Source: Paenibacillus oleatilyticus (lineage in GTDB: Bacteria; Bacillota; Bacilli; Paenibacillales; NBRC-103111). From it: a stretch of DNA of 64,000 nucleotides. Shown here piece after piece: positions 7,693-16,839 of this stretch. The position numbers and the translations under genes are program-made. A model generated the notes under the pieces. The model had not been told where the DNA came from. It saw nothing but the letters and a program-made list of their open reading frames with translations, and searched no databases. Where the stretch lies: the NCBI RefSeq assembly GCF_018998565.1, contig NZ_JAHNZO010000006.1:221646-285645 (forward strand). Reading direction: 5' to 3'. Each line of letters begins with the position of its first letter. Positions within the stretch are counted from its first letter, which is position 1.

Positions 7693-9210
7693 TTGAAGAT
7701 AAACAGAAGAATTCCCGTTGTATTCCAGAAAGTTAAACAATATTCCTCTGAAGAGACTGATATTAGGTTTCAGCGTGTGAAAATTTGGCTGATGCATCTT
7801 GGAGAAAACTTTAATGGCTCATATTTCTCTAAAGAGGTTGTTGAAGAAGCGATACCCACTCTTGCAAATACTCCTATTTTGGCCTACATAGAGCAAAAGG
7901 AAAATGGTCAGTTAGACTTCTCAGACCACAGAATAGTTCTAACAAAAAAAGATGGCGAGACTACAGTAAAGTACTTGGGTAAAGCTATTGGAGTAATACC
8001 TGAAAATAATAATGCACAATTCGAAGATAGACTTTGTGATGATGGGCAAACAAGAACTTTTCTAACTGTTGATGGTTTACTTTGGACCAAGTTTGATGAC
8101 TCCATTGATATTATGAATCGAGACTCCATAAAGGGGCAATCCATGGAACTTTCTGAGGATTATGAAGGAGACTTTGGCGATGACAATCTGTTCCACTTTT
8201 CTAAATTTAAATTCTTTGGGGCGTGTGGACTTGGTTTTAATGTAGAACCAGCGATGAAAAATTCTACAATAGAACTTCAATTTACCTATGATAGCGTTAG
8301 AAGCGAAATAAATAATAGAATTGAACAATTCAAAAAGTACTTCTCAATGGAAAGTAATGAAACACCAATTAATAAAAATAAATATGAGGAGGTTCAGGTA
8401 GTGGAAAAGCATAAAAAAGAGATTGCTGCCAAATTTAGCTTAACTGCTAATCAGCTTTATGATGAACTATCGCGAGTTCTAAATGAAGTCAAATTTACAA
8501 CTGAAAACTGGTATGGAGATGAGGTTGAAGTTAGTAAGTACTATCTGCGCGACTATGACGAGAACTTTGTCTATGCTGTAAATCGTCAAGAAGGATATAT
8601 TGATGTGAAGATTCCGTATTCAATGAATGGAGACAATCCAGTATTTGATCTCAATAGTGTCACTCGAATTAAATATGTCCCTCAAGATTGGGAAGGATCT
8701 GAGGATGAAGACGTTGTAGAAAATAACTTTTCAATTAAGTTAGTTGAAGAAGCCAAAAAAAGTTTTGAGGCACTAAAGAAGGATAATAAAAATATTCTTC
8801 AAAAACTGTCTGAAAAAGAAGATGCATTTATTAATTTAAGTGAACAGTTTTCCGCCATTAAGGATGAGTTAACTGAAAGTAAAAGAGAAGTTGAATCTCT
8901 GAGTAAATTTAAAAAAGAGAAAGAAACACAAGAACGTAAGGATAAAATCGATTCTATTTTTGCAAAATATGCAAAACACTTAAATAAAGAAGAAATTGAA
9001 ACACTTCGCGTAAAGGAGTCTTTATTTGATAAATATGAAGATTTTGAAAGGGAAATAAAATCTTATGTATGCGATAAACTCTTGGTAGACAATAGAAATG
9101 ATGTATCTAATACAGTATTTAATAGAATGGGTCTTCCGCCCGAAAATGGTGTTTCCAATAGCACGGAGTCCACTAGCGTTTGGGACAGACTTAGTAAAAA
9201 TAAACAATAA
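7693..9210 (+). CDS. Capsid maturation protease fused to scaffold
   Basis: A 505-residue protein. Residues 1-200 look like a prohead protease domain (LMHLGENFNGSYFSKEVVEE, then FSDHRIV, then DSIKGQSMELSEDY and a final GACGLGFNVEP). Residues 240-460 are highly charged, with long coiled-coil stretches (for example SEKEDAFINLSEQFSAIK), as in internal scaffolding proteins. Proteases of this type remove scaffold during head maturation. The order portal, protease-scaffold, decoration protein, major capsid is standard. An internal in-frame GTG at 8401 with a near-perfect ribosome binding site would produce the scaffold alone, about 269 residues. The catalytic residues cannot be named with confidence. 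Confidence 0.75.
   Translation: MKINRRIPVVFQKVKQYSSEETDIRFQRVKIWLMHLGENFNGSYFSKEVVEEAIPTLANTPILAYIEQKENGQLDFSDHRIVLTKKDGETTVKYLGKAIGVIPENNNAQFEDRLCDDGQTRTFLTVDGLLWTKFDDSIDIMNRDSIKGQSMELSEDYEGDFGDDNLFHFSKFKFFGACGLGFNVEPAMKNSTIELQFTYDSVRSEINNRIEQFKKYFSMESNETPINKNKYEEVQVVEKHKKEIAAKFSLTANQLYDELSRVLNEVKFTTENWYGDEVEVSKYYLRDYDENFVYAVNRQEGYIDVKIPYSMNGDNPVFDLNSVTRIKYVPQDWEGSEDEDVVENNFSIKLVEEAKKSFEALKKDNKNILQKLSEKEDAFINLSEQFSAIKDELTESKREVESLSKFKKEKETQERKDKIDSIFAKYAKHLNKEEIETLRVKESLFDKYEDFEREIKSYVCDKLLVDNRNDVSNTVFNRMGLPPENGVSNSTESTSVWDRLSKNKQ
8387..8403 (+). promoter_or_regulatory. Internal ribosome binding site and GTG start for a nested scaffold protein
   Basis: AGGAGG at 8387-8392 is followed after 8 bases by an in-frame GTG (8401-8403, codon 237 of the protease-scaffold gene). 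Initiation here would give the coiled-coil C-terminal scaffold without the protease, as in the lambda C/Nu3 arrangement. Confidence 0.6.
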
Positions 9211-9234
9211 TAAAATAAGGAGTTGTTTTAAATA

Positions 9235-9747
9235 ATGGCTAACGCAGTTGTTAAAATTGGTAAGATGGCTTCCACAAATGTAGATAGTTTTCTTAAATCT
9301 GTTCAGTTGAACGTAGATGCGCAGAATGGTTCTCATGTTGTTCTAGGTACTCAAGTAACTGGTGACTTGAATGTTTATAACGCATCTGCGCCAACCGATG
9401 TCACTAAACAGGAAGTTCTTATTGTCGAGTCCCCTGTACTTGTCGAAGTTAATGGCATGCGCATCGATATTCATGATCCACGGCAATTTATTAATCCTAA
9501 AAACCGTCCTGCTCGTGCTCGACATTTAAAAATTGGTGACGAAGTAACAATTACAATTGATGGATTCAGTGCTACACCGACTGTTGGAAAGTATGCTGTT
9601 CCGAAAAATGGTGCATTTAACCTTGACCCTGCTGCCGATCTGGCTGGTGGCACATCTGTCGCATATGAAGTTGTTACAAAAACCGCCATTAGCATTGGTC
9701 AGGATAGAGTAGAAGCATATAAACTGCGAGTTGTTAAAGCAGTTTAA
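9235..9747 (+). CDS. Putative capsid decoration/stabilising protein
   Basis: A 170-residue beta-rich protein between the protease-scaffold and the major capsid gene, with a good ribosome binding site (AAGGAG, 10 bases before the ATG). It starts MANAVVKIGKMAS, close to the start of the protein at 13304 (MGQAVVKISELG), so the two may share an N-terminal motif. The position is typical for a head decoration protein that cements the shell. No catalytic motif is visible. The role is inferred from position and from its small, alanine/valine/glycine-rich, beta-strand character. Confidence 0.55.
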   Translation: MANAVVKIGKMASTNVDSFLKSVQLNVDAQNGSHVVLGTQVTGDLNVYNASAPTDVTKQEVLIVESPVLVEVNGMRIDIHDPRQFINPKNRPARARHLKIGDEVTITIDGFSATPTVGKYAVPKNGAFNLDPAADLAGGTSVAYEVVTKTAISIGQDRVEAYKLRVVKAV

Positions 9748-9777
9748 TAACAAATTATATTGGAGGTATAATCAATA

Positions 9778-10884
9778 ATGGCAAAAATGGATGTAATTAA
9801 TTCGCCAAAATTTCTGGCATTCTCTAAAGAAGAACAAGATGTAGTTAAGGCAGGGGTAGACCTATATAAACACTATTTACACCTTACTAAGAAAGATGCA
9901 CGCTATGCTGAATTTGCAACAGGTAAGACTTATGAAGAAAAAGAAAAGATCTTCAATGAGAGCCTTGTCCGTGAATCCTTTAAACGTGCTGGCGTTTCTC
10001 AAGCAAACTTTAGTGATTCCGTAATGATGCAGAATCCTAATGTAAAATGGGCGATGTTTGCATTGATTTCTGAGGCCCTTAGTGTAATTATCCCATCCAC
10101 CGTGTTAGACAATTTTGCTCAATTTGCCGAAGTGCGTAATGTAGGCTGGGGTGATAACCTTAAATTCACTGTTCCTAACAATGATTTGTTCATTGTCTCT
10201 AAAATTGCCCAAGGTATTCGACGTGGAGAACCGCAGCGTCTTTATAATTCCGATTTAACACTTACTCCAGTTCCTCATGAAGTAACTATTCAAGAGGATT
10301 TTTATCGAATCTTGGCTGGTAAAATCAATTGGGGCGAATGGATCTCTCGGATTGCTCAAAGCATCGAAACCGCAATCAGCACCGATGTATACAATGCATT
10401 CTATGGTTCGTATGCAAACCTTAACGCCAAATTTAAGGAAGCTGCTTTTGATAAAGACGCTTTTGTAAAATTGACTCAACGTGTACAAGCAAGCAATCGT
10501 GGTGCTCGAACAGTTGTATTTGGAACTCAGATTGCGCTTAGCAAAGTTATTCCGGACGCTGATTTTGTTAAATTTGGCGTTGGTCTTGGTGAGGAATACA
10601 CGCGTATGGGATTCCTTGGAAACTTCATGGGCGCGGACTTGTATAAACTTGATCAACGTATCAAACCTAATGACCCTGACTACAATTTTGCTATTCAAGA
10701 CGATGCATTATACTTTGTAAGCGTTGGAGTGGATCGTCCAGTCAAAATTGGATTTGAGGGAAATGTCCTTATTAATCAAAGTCAATTTGGGGCTAACGCA
10801 GATAATACAGTAGACCACAATGTTCAACAACTTTGGGATGTAGCTGTTGTTAGTTCTGCGAAGCATGGCATTATGAAGGTGTAA
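9778..10884 (+). CDS. Major capsid protein
   Basis: A 368-residue protein in the standard capsid position with a strong ribosome binding site (TTGGAGG). The N-terminal ~75 residues are helical and charged, and a long mixed alpha/beta body follows, with segments typical of HK97-fold capsids: IPSTVLDNFAQFAEVRNVGW, a P-domain-like helix (WGEWISRIAQSIETAISTDV), and a C-terminal strand region ending VAVVSSAKHGIMKV. A hairpin terminator immediately after the gene would give a short, abundant transcript, in keeping with a major structural protein. The assignment is from position and pattern, not from a family search. Confidence 0.75.
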   Translation: MAKMDVINSPKFLAFSKEEQDVVKAGVDLYKHYLHLTKKDARYAEFATGKTYEEKEKIFNESLVRESFKRAGVSQANFSDSVMMQNPNVKWAMFALISEALSVIIPSTVLDNFAQFAEVRNVGWGDNLKFTVPNNDLFIVSKIAQGIRRGEPQRLYNSDLTLTPVPHEVTIQEDFYRILAGKINWGEWISRIAQSIETAISTDVYNAFYGSYANLNAKFKEAAFDKDAFVKLTQRVQASNRGARTVVFGTQIALSKVIPDADFVKFGVGLGEEYTRMGFLGNFMGADLYKLDQRIKPNDPDYNFAIQDDALYFVSVGVDRPVKIGFEGNVLINQSQFGANADNTVDHNVQQLWDVAVVSSAKHGIMKV

Positions 10885-10901
10885 AACTGATTATGCCTTT
10901 T

Positions 10902-10928
10902 GGGGATTGCATTAAGCACTCCCCTTTT
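10902..10928 (+). terminator. Terminator after the capsid gene
   Basis: GGGGA/TCCCC stem with an inner GC/GC pairing and a following TTTT, 17 bp after the capsid stop codon. It is likely leaky, allowing expression of the downstream connector genes. Confidence 0.7.
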
Positions 10929-10959
10929 ATTTATTCAAATTTCAAAGGGAGATGTTTTA

Positions 10960-11610
10960 ATGGCGAGACAGGCTACTACTAATAAAGAGGAACCTCAAAC
11001 CGATTTAGTGACCGAAAATGAGATGTTGAAAACTGAAATTTCTGAACTAAGACAAATGTTCCAACAATTTATGGAAACTCAAAAACTTCAATTGCAAGAA
11101 AAAGAAATGAAAGTTGAGGATTCTCTTACAATTAATGATGATGTATCTATCATTCCTCCCAACAAACTTATCAATATCACAAGCCTTTACTCGGGGGGAA
11201 TGACACTTAGGGCTAATAATAAACCAATTCGATTTGATAAGTTTGGCATTACACGACCTGTAACATTTGAAGATTTGACATACATTTGTAGCAATCATCG
11301 TAATTTAGCCGAAGAAGGATGTTTCTTTATTCATGATCAAGAAGCAGTAAAAGCTTTATATTTGAGTGATTATTATAAGCATTTTGTCAATAAGACAACA
11401 ATTGAAAATCTAATCACTCTTAGTCATGAAAAGATCTCAGACATTTTTAATAATCTTACTGACACCTTAAAAGAGACCGTGGAAGATATTATTGTTAATG
11501 GAATTATTTCGAATGATAGTAAGTATGCAGACAGAAACAAGATTGACCACATTAGCAAATTGTGTGGCAAAAATCTTTATAAGCTTGCTCAAGATCAAAT
11601 CACGGATTAA
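10960..11610 (+). CDS. Head-module protein with N-terminal coiled coil, function unknown
   Basis: Start chosen at the ATG with AAGGGAG eight bases upstream (216 residues); an upstream in-frame start lies inside the terminator. Residues 15-50 form a coiled coil (NEMLKTEISELRQMFQQF) followed by a compact domain (LINITSLYSGGMTLRANNKP, RFDKFGITRPVTFEDLTYIC) and a helical C-terminus. It follows the major capsid gene, so it is probably a head completion or minor head protein. No family was recognised. Confidence 0.6.
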   Translation: MARQATTNKEEPQTDLVTENEMLKTEISELRQMFQQFMETQKLQLQEKEMKVEDSLTINDDVSIIPPNKLINITSLYSGGMTLRANNKPIRFDKFGITRPVTFEDLTYICSNHRNLAEEGCFFIHDQEAVKALYLSDYYKHFVNKTTIENLITLSHEKISDIFNNLTDTLKETVEDIIVNGIISNDSKYADRNKIDHISKLCGKNLYKLAQDQITD

Positions 11611-11628
11611 AGGTAAAGGGGTGATATT

Positions 11629-12069
11629 GTGTCAACACCCTTTCAAAATGTTTTCAGTAGGTTCACAGGTAAAGTACAAGACTTCACATTGGATGCCCTA
11701 TTCACGTCAGATTTAAAAGCCTATGAGAAATATTTACTTGGCTTTTTAAAAAGCGCAATTCCCAATTTCTCAAAATGTAAAACCGATTTAGCTGACCGCG
11801 ATGACGAAAGAATGATTTTCAATCAGACATTAAGTGAGAAAGAAGAAGAGATTCTTTCTATCCTTCTTCAAGCTGAATGGGCTGAGAAAGAAGTAAATAA
11901 TGTATTGGAAATGCGACTAGCACTTAGCAATTCTGACTTTAGAAGATATGCGGAAGCAAACAACTTAAAGGCCAAAATGGATCTGCGTGACTCTTTGCTT
12001 GAGCGGATTGATCGAAAAATAGTTGAATACACTTATGATAATTACGACTTTGAGTCACAACGGGGGTAG
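11629..12069 (+). CDS. Putative connector/adaptor protein, function unknown
   Basis: A 146-residue helical, acidic protein starting with GTG behind AAAGGGGTG. It contains a NQTLSEKEEEILSILLQAEW segment and a polar C-terminus and lies 4 bp before the next gene. Position between capsid and tail genes suggests a head-tail connector; no motif was recognised. Confidence 0.5.
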   Translation: MSTPFQNVFSRFTGKVQDFTLDALFTSDLKAYEKYLLGFLKSAIPNFSKCKTDLADRDDERMIFNQTLSEKEEEILSILLQAEWAEKEVNNVLEMRLALSNSDFRRYAEANNLKAKMDLRDSLLERIDRKIVEYTYDNYDFESQRG

Positions 12070-12073
12070 ATAA

Positions 12074-13291
12074 ATGGGATTCTATGATGCTTATAAAGCT
12101 AGATTATCTGTTTCTCCCCCTACCCCAAGAAGCTATAATGTTGACTTAACACAAAGAGCTATAGCTGATAAGTTTTTTGATTCTCCATCTTATTATCAAG
12201 TTATGTGCATCTCACAGAACTCTACTCAAAAACTTGATTGTTGGATTGTCAGTGATTCAAAAACTAAAGAATTAAAAAATATTCAAGCACATCCCAATCA
12301 GACTCTTGATTTTGGGGACTACATTCTTTGGAAAGGCGAGTATTGGCTTACTCTTATTATTGATTCAACAGGAGATGTAAACACATCTGGACAGGTCCAA
12401 AAATGTATATCCACTCTAAAATGGTTAGATTCAGAAGGTTTGGTTAAGGAGTTGTGGTTCACTTATCGCCTTGACTTCTATCGAGGTGCTGGAGTGAATG
12501 ATGACAAAACAATCTCGATGCCCTCAGAGAGACGATACATTTATGTTCAAAAGAATGATGATACCTTAAGAATAAGAAAAGGTCAGCGATTCATTTTTGA
12601 CGGAAGACCATGGAAATTGACTGCAATAGATGGACTTTTATCAGGACTTATTTATTTTGAACTTGAAGAGGATGAATATAATCCAGCCAAAGACAACTTA
12701 GATCTTAGAATCGCTGATTATTACAATAATTTTGCCGAATACTCGGTTACAATTTTAAATGGAAACTATGTATCTTTTGAGGAATCGCAAACCCTTCAAC
12801 TTAATGCAGAGGTAAAAAATCGTGGCATTATAGTGAGCAATCCTCTTTTGTCTTATTCAGTAAGTGATAATTCAGTTGCTACAATCAATGAAACGGGGCT
12901 TATCACTCCTCATAAACAGGGTCATATCATTGCTTCCGTCACATACAAAAATGTCTCGACTCAAATTGAAATCAATATCACTGAAACAGTCACACACAAC
13001 TACACAGTTGAAATCGTTGGTGATTCTTCCATGAAGGTGAAATCGACTAAAGCGTACTCTTGTATGTTCAGACGAAATGGAGAAATAATTCCCGATAAAA
13101 GTATCTTTTCATTGACTTCTGATGATGGAGTTTCCCCTACCGATTTGGCTACAATTGTTGGACAGGATCAATTAAGCAACACTTGCACAATAAAAGCAGG
13201 TGAAAAGATTGGGTACATATGGCTTCATGTCAGAAATGACAACAGATTGATTAAAAATAAAATAAGAATACAGATAAAACCCCTATTTTAA
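12074..13291 (+). CDS. Putative head-closure protein with C-terminal Ig-like (BIG2-type) domain
   Basis: A 405-residue protein. Residues 1-215 form a beta-rich domain reminiscent of head-closure or connector proteins (GDYILWKGEYWLTLIIDSTG, RRYIYVQKNDDTLRIRKGQR, FDGRPWKLTAIDG). Residues 225-310 resemble a bacterial Ig-like group 2 domain: ILNGNYVSFEESQTLQLNAE, SYSVSDNSVATINETGLITP, then GHIIASVTYKNVSTQIEINI. A further beta-domain fills the C-terminus. Ig-like additions on structural phage proteins often protrude from the virion and bind cell surfaces weakly. It is packed tightly between connector genes. Confidence 0.6.
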   Translation: MGFYDAYKARLSVSPPTPRSYNVDLTQRAIADKFFDSPSYYQVMCISQNSTQKLDCWIVSDSKTKELKNIQAHPNQTLDFGDYILWKGEYWLTLIIDSTGDVNTSGQVQKCISTLKWLDSEGLVKELWFTYRLDFYRGAGVNDDKTISMPSERRYIYVQKNDDTLRIRKGQRFIFDGRPWKLTAIDGLLSGLIYFELEEDEYNPAKDNLDLRIADYYNNFAEYSVTILNGNYVSFEESQTLQLNAEVKNRGIIVSNPLLSYSVSDNSVATINETGLITPHKQGHIIASVTYKNVSTQIEINITETVTHNYTVEIVGDSSMKVKSTKAYSCMFRRNGEIIPDKSIFSLTSDDGVSPTDLATIVGQDQLSNTCTIKAGEKIGYIWLHVRNDNRLIKNKIRIQIKPLF

Positions 13292-13303
13292 GGAGGCGCA
13301 TAA

Positions 13304-13813
13304 ATGGGACAAGCAGTTGTTAAAATTAGTGAACTTGGTGTAGAAAGTTTTATTACAGGAACAAATAATAACTATCTCGTGTTTAAGGTAATTCCTTATG
13401 CGAAACAAAGTAGTAGTGGAACTGATAATATTTATAGTTTCAATGGGATCACAGCAAGTGAAATTATCGAAGCAGATTTGGATGTTGCATTGACGGGGAA
13501 CAATTATGCCTTTTCCGTCGGCACTGACAACAAGATTAAGCTCGCGTTCGCAAAAACATTACATTCGACGAAGGCCTCCGCTATTGAAGCACTTAAGAAT
13601 GTAGAGGTCACATATGTTCAAGGTAACTTGCGTCCTGATGGCAGTAACTATACATTGATTGCACGGAATAGCCTTGGTGAAGAGGTACACCGCACTTCTC
13701 CCGCAACACTTGATAAAATCGTAACGCTCATTTCCATGCTTGTTGACACTAGAGATGTTGATGTAGACGGAACAATTGAATTTAGAGTGCTGAAGAATTA
13801 CATCAATTCGTAA
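13304..13813 (+). CDS. Virion protein, function unknown (shares start motif with decoration protein)
   Basis: A 169-residue beta-rich protein with a strong ribosome binding site (AAGGAGG). Its opening MGQAVVKISELGVES echoes the MANAVVKIGKMAS start of the putative decoration protein at 9235. Serine/threonine and asparagine rich, no catalytic motif. Codon usage here is slightly richer in G+C than in its neighbours. Probably a minor head or neck protein. Confidence 0.5.
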   Translation: MGQAVVKISELGVESFITGTNNNYLVFKVIPYAKQSSSGTDNIYSFNGITASEIIEADLDVALTGNNYAFSVGTDNKIKLAFAKTLHSTKASAIEALKNVEVTYVQGNLRPDGSNYTLIARNSLGEEVHRTSPATLDKIVTLISMLVDTRDVDVDGTIEFRVLKNYINS

Positions 13814-13824
13814 GGTGCCGGAAT

Positions 13825-14301
13825 ATGGCAAGATTTAACGAATTGAGTGAATACAAGTTCACCATAATTAATCGATTATTGGATTGCGATGAGCTGTGTA
13901 AGGCAGTATCATACAACGATACTGATTTCCTTATGAGGTCAAGTGTGAGTGATCCAGCAGATGAATTAGTTTATAATCATATCTTTCCTTATCGGTTTAT
14001 TCCTGAAGTGAATGAATCTAAGAAGACATTCATAACACTGTCTCTTAGGAAATTCCAATTAATTAATAATAGTTTCAAAAAAGGTCTAATTTACTTGAAT
14101 ATTTTCACACATCGAGACTTATTTAAAACAGATTATGGTTGTACACGCATTGATTTTATTCTGAATAAAGTCGATGAAATGTTTAATCAGAAACGTGGAA
14201 TAGGAATCGGTCAACTTGAATTTGTTGATATGGATGAGATTGTGGTAAATGAAAAATATCAAGGGAATTATATCTGCTACAAACCAGTTGATTTTAACTA
14301 G
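13825..14301 (+). CDS. Putative tail-completion/neck protein, function unknown
   Basis: A 158-residue protein with a pattern (FNELSEYKFTIINRLLDCDE, then FITLSLRKFQLINNSFKKG, then IYLNIFTHRDLFKTDYGCTR) that recalls small tail-terminator proteins which mix amphipathic helices with a short beta-sheet. It lies between connector and tail-tube genes, where such proteins are expected. Not assigned by family. Confidence 0.45.
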   Translation: MARFNELSEYKFTIINRLLDCDELCKAVSYNDTDFLMRSSVSDPADELVYNHIFPYRFIPEVNESKKTFITLSLRKFQLINNSFKKGLIYLNIFTHRDLFKTDYGCTRIDFILNKVDEMFNQKRGIGIGQLEFVDMDEIVVNEKYQGNYICYKPVDFN

Positions 14302-14310
14302 GTGATTCAC

Positions 14311-15027
14311 ATGTACGATAGAATTAGACTATTTCTTGGTAAACCAACATGTGTCAATAACGTCAATATCTATTCTCCTACCATCGATGGAATTGCTGAG
14401 ATCGGCGAAGTTGTTTATAACATATATATCACTTTAGCGTCGTTCAATAAAGAAGTAATATTGAAGACTTTGTTTGGAATTAGTAATGAAAATTACTCAT
14501 TAATCGAAAATGAGGATACATTTGATATTCTAACTTCCATTCCTGCTGTTGTGCATGAAACAGAGAAAGCATTCTCATTTTTTACGAAAGCCGACGTAAA
14601 GTATGACTTAACCTCATCTTCATACATGGTTGAAAATTTAACATTTGTCAACAAAGGAAATTATCTAGAAGTTTCTGAGATGCTTAAGAGACTAAATGGA
14701 ATGGCTATTGACGAGAACAAAACCATAAAGTTTAAGAATGAGAAAGCTAAGAAAATGTATGAAAAGTTAATGCAACTTAAAAGTAAAAATGTGAAGAATG
14801 ATGCCGATTCTCTCGAACTGAAGGACATGCTCTCAATACTTTGTAATGCCGATGGGAACGGGATAGATGTATTTAATATTGGTAAACTTACTGTTTATCA
14901 AGTTTATGAGCACTTTGAAAGATTGAATATAAAAGAACAACATAAAAGGTTATTAAATGTTTGGGCTAATGGTCACTTAAGTAGTGAAGATAAATTACCC
15001 GAATGGATTACAAAAAGTAAATTATGA
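14311..15027 (+). CDS. Tail-region protein, function unknown
   Basis: The start is placed at the ATG (14311) behind AGGTG; the upstream in-frame GTG directly abuts the preceding stop codon and lacks a site. The 238 residues are mixed, with a C-terminal helical region (KMYEKLMQLKSKNVKNDADS, then YEHFERLNIKEQHKRLLNVW). The gene precedes the putative tail tube protein. No family recognised. Confidence 0.5.
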   Translation: MYDRIRLFLGKPTCVNNVNIYSPTIDGIAEIGEVVYNIYITLASFNKEVILKTLFGISNENYSLIENEDTFDILTSIPAVVHETEKAFSFFTKADVKYDLTSSSYMVENLTFVNKGNYLEVSEMLKRLNGMAIDENKTIKFKNEKAKKMYEKLMQLKSKNVKNDADSLELKDMLSILCNADGNGIDVFNIGKLTVYQVYEHFERLNIKEQHKRLLNVWANGHLSSEDKLPEWITKSKL

Positions 15028-15049
15028 TTATTTAAGGAGGAATAATTAA

Positions 15050-15826
15050 ATGGTTCTTCAACTAGGACGTTATGGCTCTAGAGAGATTATGGACTTGCAA
15101 ATATTTAATTATGTTACGAAAAAACCATATATGACAATGGATTATGCTACTTCCACCCAAACAGAGAATACAGCCGAAACTGTATATGCAAGAGGTGGTG
15201 CCGGAAATCCACGCAGGATCTCATGGAATGGGGACAAACAAACAACCGTAACTGTTGAAACTCAAATTTTCACTATGCAACATTTGGCATTACTAGCGGG
15301 TGAGGATATCATTTCTGGTAAAAGTGAAATTTTTCAGCGCGAAGTTCTTTCTGTCGAAGATGGTGGAACAGGTAAAAAAGTAGTGAAACTAAAAAAGACA
15401 CCAATAGGGACAACGGCTGATGTTGCAGTATTTGCATTTATTAATGGCATTCTTGGTGATAGTCAACAGGTGGAGTCGATTAGCAATAGCGAAGTAACCC
15501 TCGCTGCATCTGCAACTGTTGCGATTGGAAGTGAAGTTGAAGTGTACTATAGATGGCAAGCAACTGACTCTAAAAAACTTTCTTTCACATCCAAAGGGTT
15601 CCCTCCTTATGTATTTATGGCAGGTAATACTATTTATCCCGATGAAATTTCTGGCGATGTGGTATCTGCACAATTGAAGTATTACAAAGCAAAACTGCAA
15701 CCTAACTTCACTATTAGTAACTCTCCTACAGGTGATCCAAGCTCTTTGAGTTTGAAATTTGACGTGTTCCCTGTAAAAGTAAATGGTGTCGATACGCTTT
15801 ATGATATGGTGATCTACGAAGATTAA
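15050..15826 (+). CDS. Putative major tail tube protein
   Basis: A 258-residue protein with a very strong ribosome binding site (AAGGAGG). It is beta-rich, with a typical tube-protein opening (LGRYGSREIMDLQIFNYVTK), a core containing GDKQTTVTVETQIFTMQHLA, an Ig-like-length insertion (GTTADVAVFAFINGILGD, EVTLAASATVAIGSEVEVYY) and a final strand FDVFPVKVNGVDTLYDMV. Position before a tail-chaperone-like gene and the tape measure fits. A double-hairpin element after it may limit readthrough, as expected for a protein needed in many copies. Confidence 0.65.
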   Translation: MVLQLGRYGSREIMDLQIFNYVTKKPYMTMDYATSTQTENTAETVYARGGAGNPRRISWNGDKQTTVTVETQIFTMQHLALLAGEDIISGKSEIFQREVLSVEDGGTGKKVVKLKKTPIGTTADVAVFAFINGILGDSQQVESISNSEVTLAASATVAIGSEVEVYYRWQATDSKKLSFTSKGFPPYVFMAGNTIYPDEISGDVVSAQLKYYKAKLQPNFTISNSPTGDPSSLSLKFDVFPVKVNGVDTLYDMVIYED

Positions 15827-15837
15827 TAAATTATGAA

Positions 15838-15896
15838 AGGCAGACTTAAAATTCTGCCTCTCATCTTGAGAAGCTCTTGATAATGTGAGGGCTTTT
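15838..15896 (+). terminator. Double-hairpin terminator or attenuator after the tail tube gene
   Basis: AGGCAGA/TCTGCCT (15838-15844, 15853-15859) can form one hairpin. CCTC-TCAT with ATG-T-GAGG (15857-15864, 15883-15890) can form a second that shares bases 15857-15859 and is followed by GCTTTT. The shared bases make the two structures mutually exclusive. Confidence 0.45.
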
Positions 15897-15938
15897 GAAT
15901 ATGAGAATAAAACATATTTTTAAAGGGAGTGTTATTGA

Positions 15939-16412
15939 ATGAGTAAAACAGTAAAGAACCTGTCTATGAGTCTAGTTAAGAAACAGGATGCAGCGAAGTA
16001 CAAAGATAAAAAGCGAGTAAATTTTGATGATGTGAAAGTAGATGTTGATGTTGTATTCCGCCCTTCTAAGAGAAATCTTGTTGTGGCTGAGATGTTAGAT
16101 GTACTACATAATGCATTAGTCGAAAAGAAAAAAATGGATGGAGGGGTAGGTCTTATTATAAGTAATGCTTTAATTGTTAAGCACTTCACTTCCATTGAAA
16201 CTGATGCAGAAGATTATGAAGGACTAATAAATATGTTAACCCTTCTTACAGATGGTGAGTATCTAGAAAAAATTATGAACGCATTTGAAAAAGAACAACT
16301 TGAAATTATGTATGAAGAACTAAATAAAGCTATCTTGATGACTAAGGAAATCATTGAAATCGAAACTGAAAAAGCAAAAGTTGAAGGTGAGAAGGATGCC
16401 GACGTTCAATAA
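15939..16412 (+). CDS. Putative tail assembly chaperone
   Basis: A 157-residue, mostly helical, charged protein (strong ribosome binding site AAAGGGAG) located between tail tube and tape measure genes, the standard site of tail assembly chaperones. Its C-terminus is very lysine/glutamate rich (IEIETEKAKVEGEKDADV). Many phages produce two chaperone forms by programmed frameshift; I found no convincing slippery site here, and the next frame has its own start codon overlapping the end of this gene by 17 bp. Confidence 0.5.
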   Translation: MSKTVKNLSMSLVKKQDAAKYKDKKRVNFDDVKVDVDVVFRPSKRNLVVAEMLDVLHNALVEKKKMDGGVGLIISNALIVKHFTSIETDAEDYEGLINMLTLLTDGEYLEKIMNAFEKEQLEIMYEELNKAILMTKEIIEIETEKAKVEGEKDADVQ

Positions 16413-16827
16413 TCTTGCTGATTTATTCAAACATATTAATTCTCAATCTTCAAAAGTCCTTCAGGATGAAGTTGCTACAACCATAAAGCAACAAATGCAT
16501 GAAGTTATTGAAGATGTAACATATGAACAGTATACTCCTGAAAGTTATGTTAGAACTCATGAGCTTTCAGACATAAAAAATATGGAAGTAACAGTAATTG
16601 ATAATAATACAATTCGAATTATCAATACGAGACATGATGGGGATAGAGATGTGGCACGAATTGTTGCTGAAGGGATAGGTTTTAGCTGGGTAAATTCCGC
16701 AATATATCGTGCTCAACCTTTTGAAAGGAACTTTTATGAAGACTCAATTAATTTTTTGAAGCACAACGGAAAACATATCTCATCTTTTAAAAATGGAATG
16801 AAAAAGCGAGGGATTGAAATTGTATAG
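16396..16827 (+). CDS. Minor tail/capsid-associated protein (HK97 gp10-like pattern)
   Basis: Start placed at ATG 16396, immediately behind AAGGTGAGAAGG and inside the last codons of the preceding gene, giving 143 residues. The protein opens MPTFNNLADLFKHINSQ, and a middle region (YTPESYVRTHELSDI) resembles the conserved tyrosine/arginine segment of HK97-gp10-type neck or tail proteins. It then has a C-terminal helix-loop (FEDSIN-like) and a basic tail (NGMKKRGIEIV). It ends 12 bp before the recombinase gene, so the two are probably co-expressed. Confidence 0.5.
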   Translation: MPTFNNLADLFKHINSQSSKVLQDEVATTIKQQMHEVIEDVTYEQYTPESYVRTHELSDIKNMEVTVIDNNTIRIINTRHDGDRDVARIVAEGIGFSWVNSAIYRAQPFERNFYEDSINFLKHNGKHISSFKNGMKKRGIEIV

Positions 16828-16839
16828 GAAGGTGTATCG

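Noticed and set aside
15939..16827. Programmed frameshift between the tail chaperone-like gene and the next frame
   Set aside because: No slippery heptamer was found, the relative frame is +1 rather than -1, and the second gene has its own good ribosome binding site and ATG.
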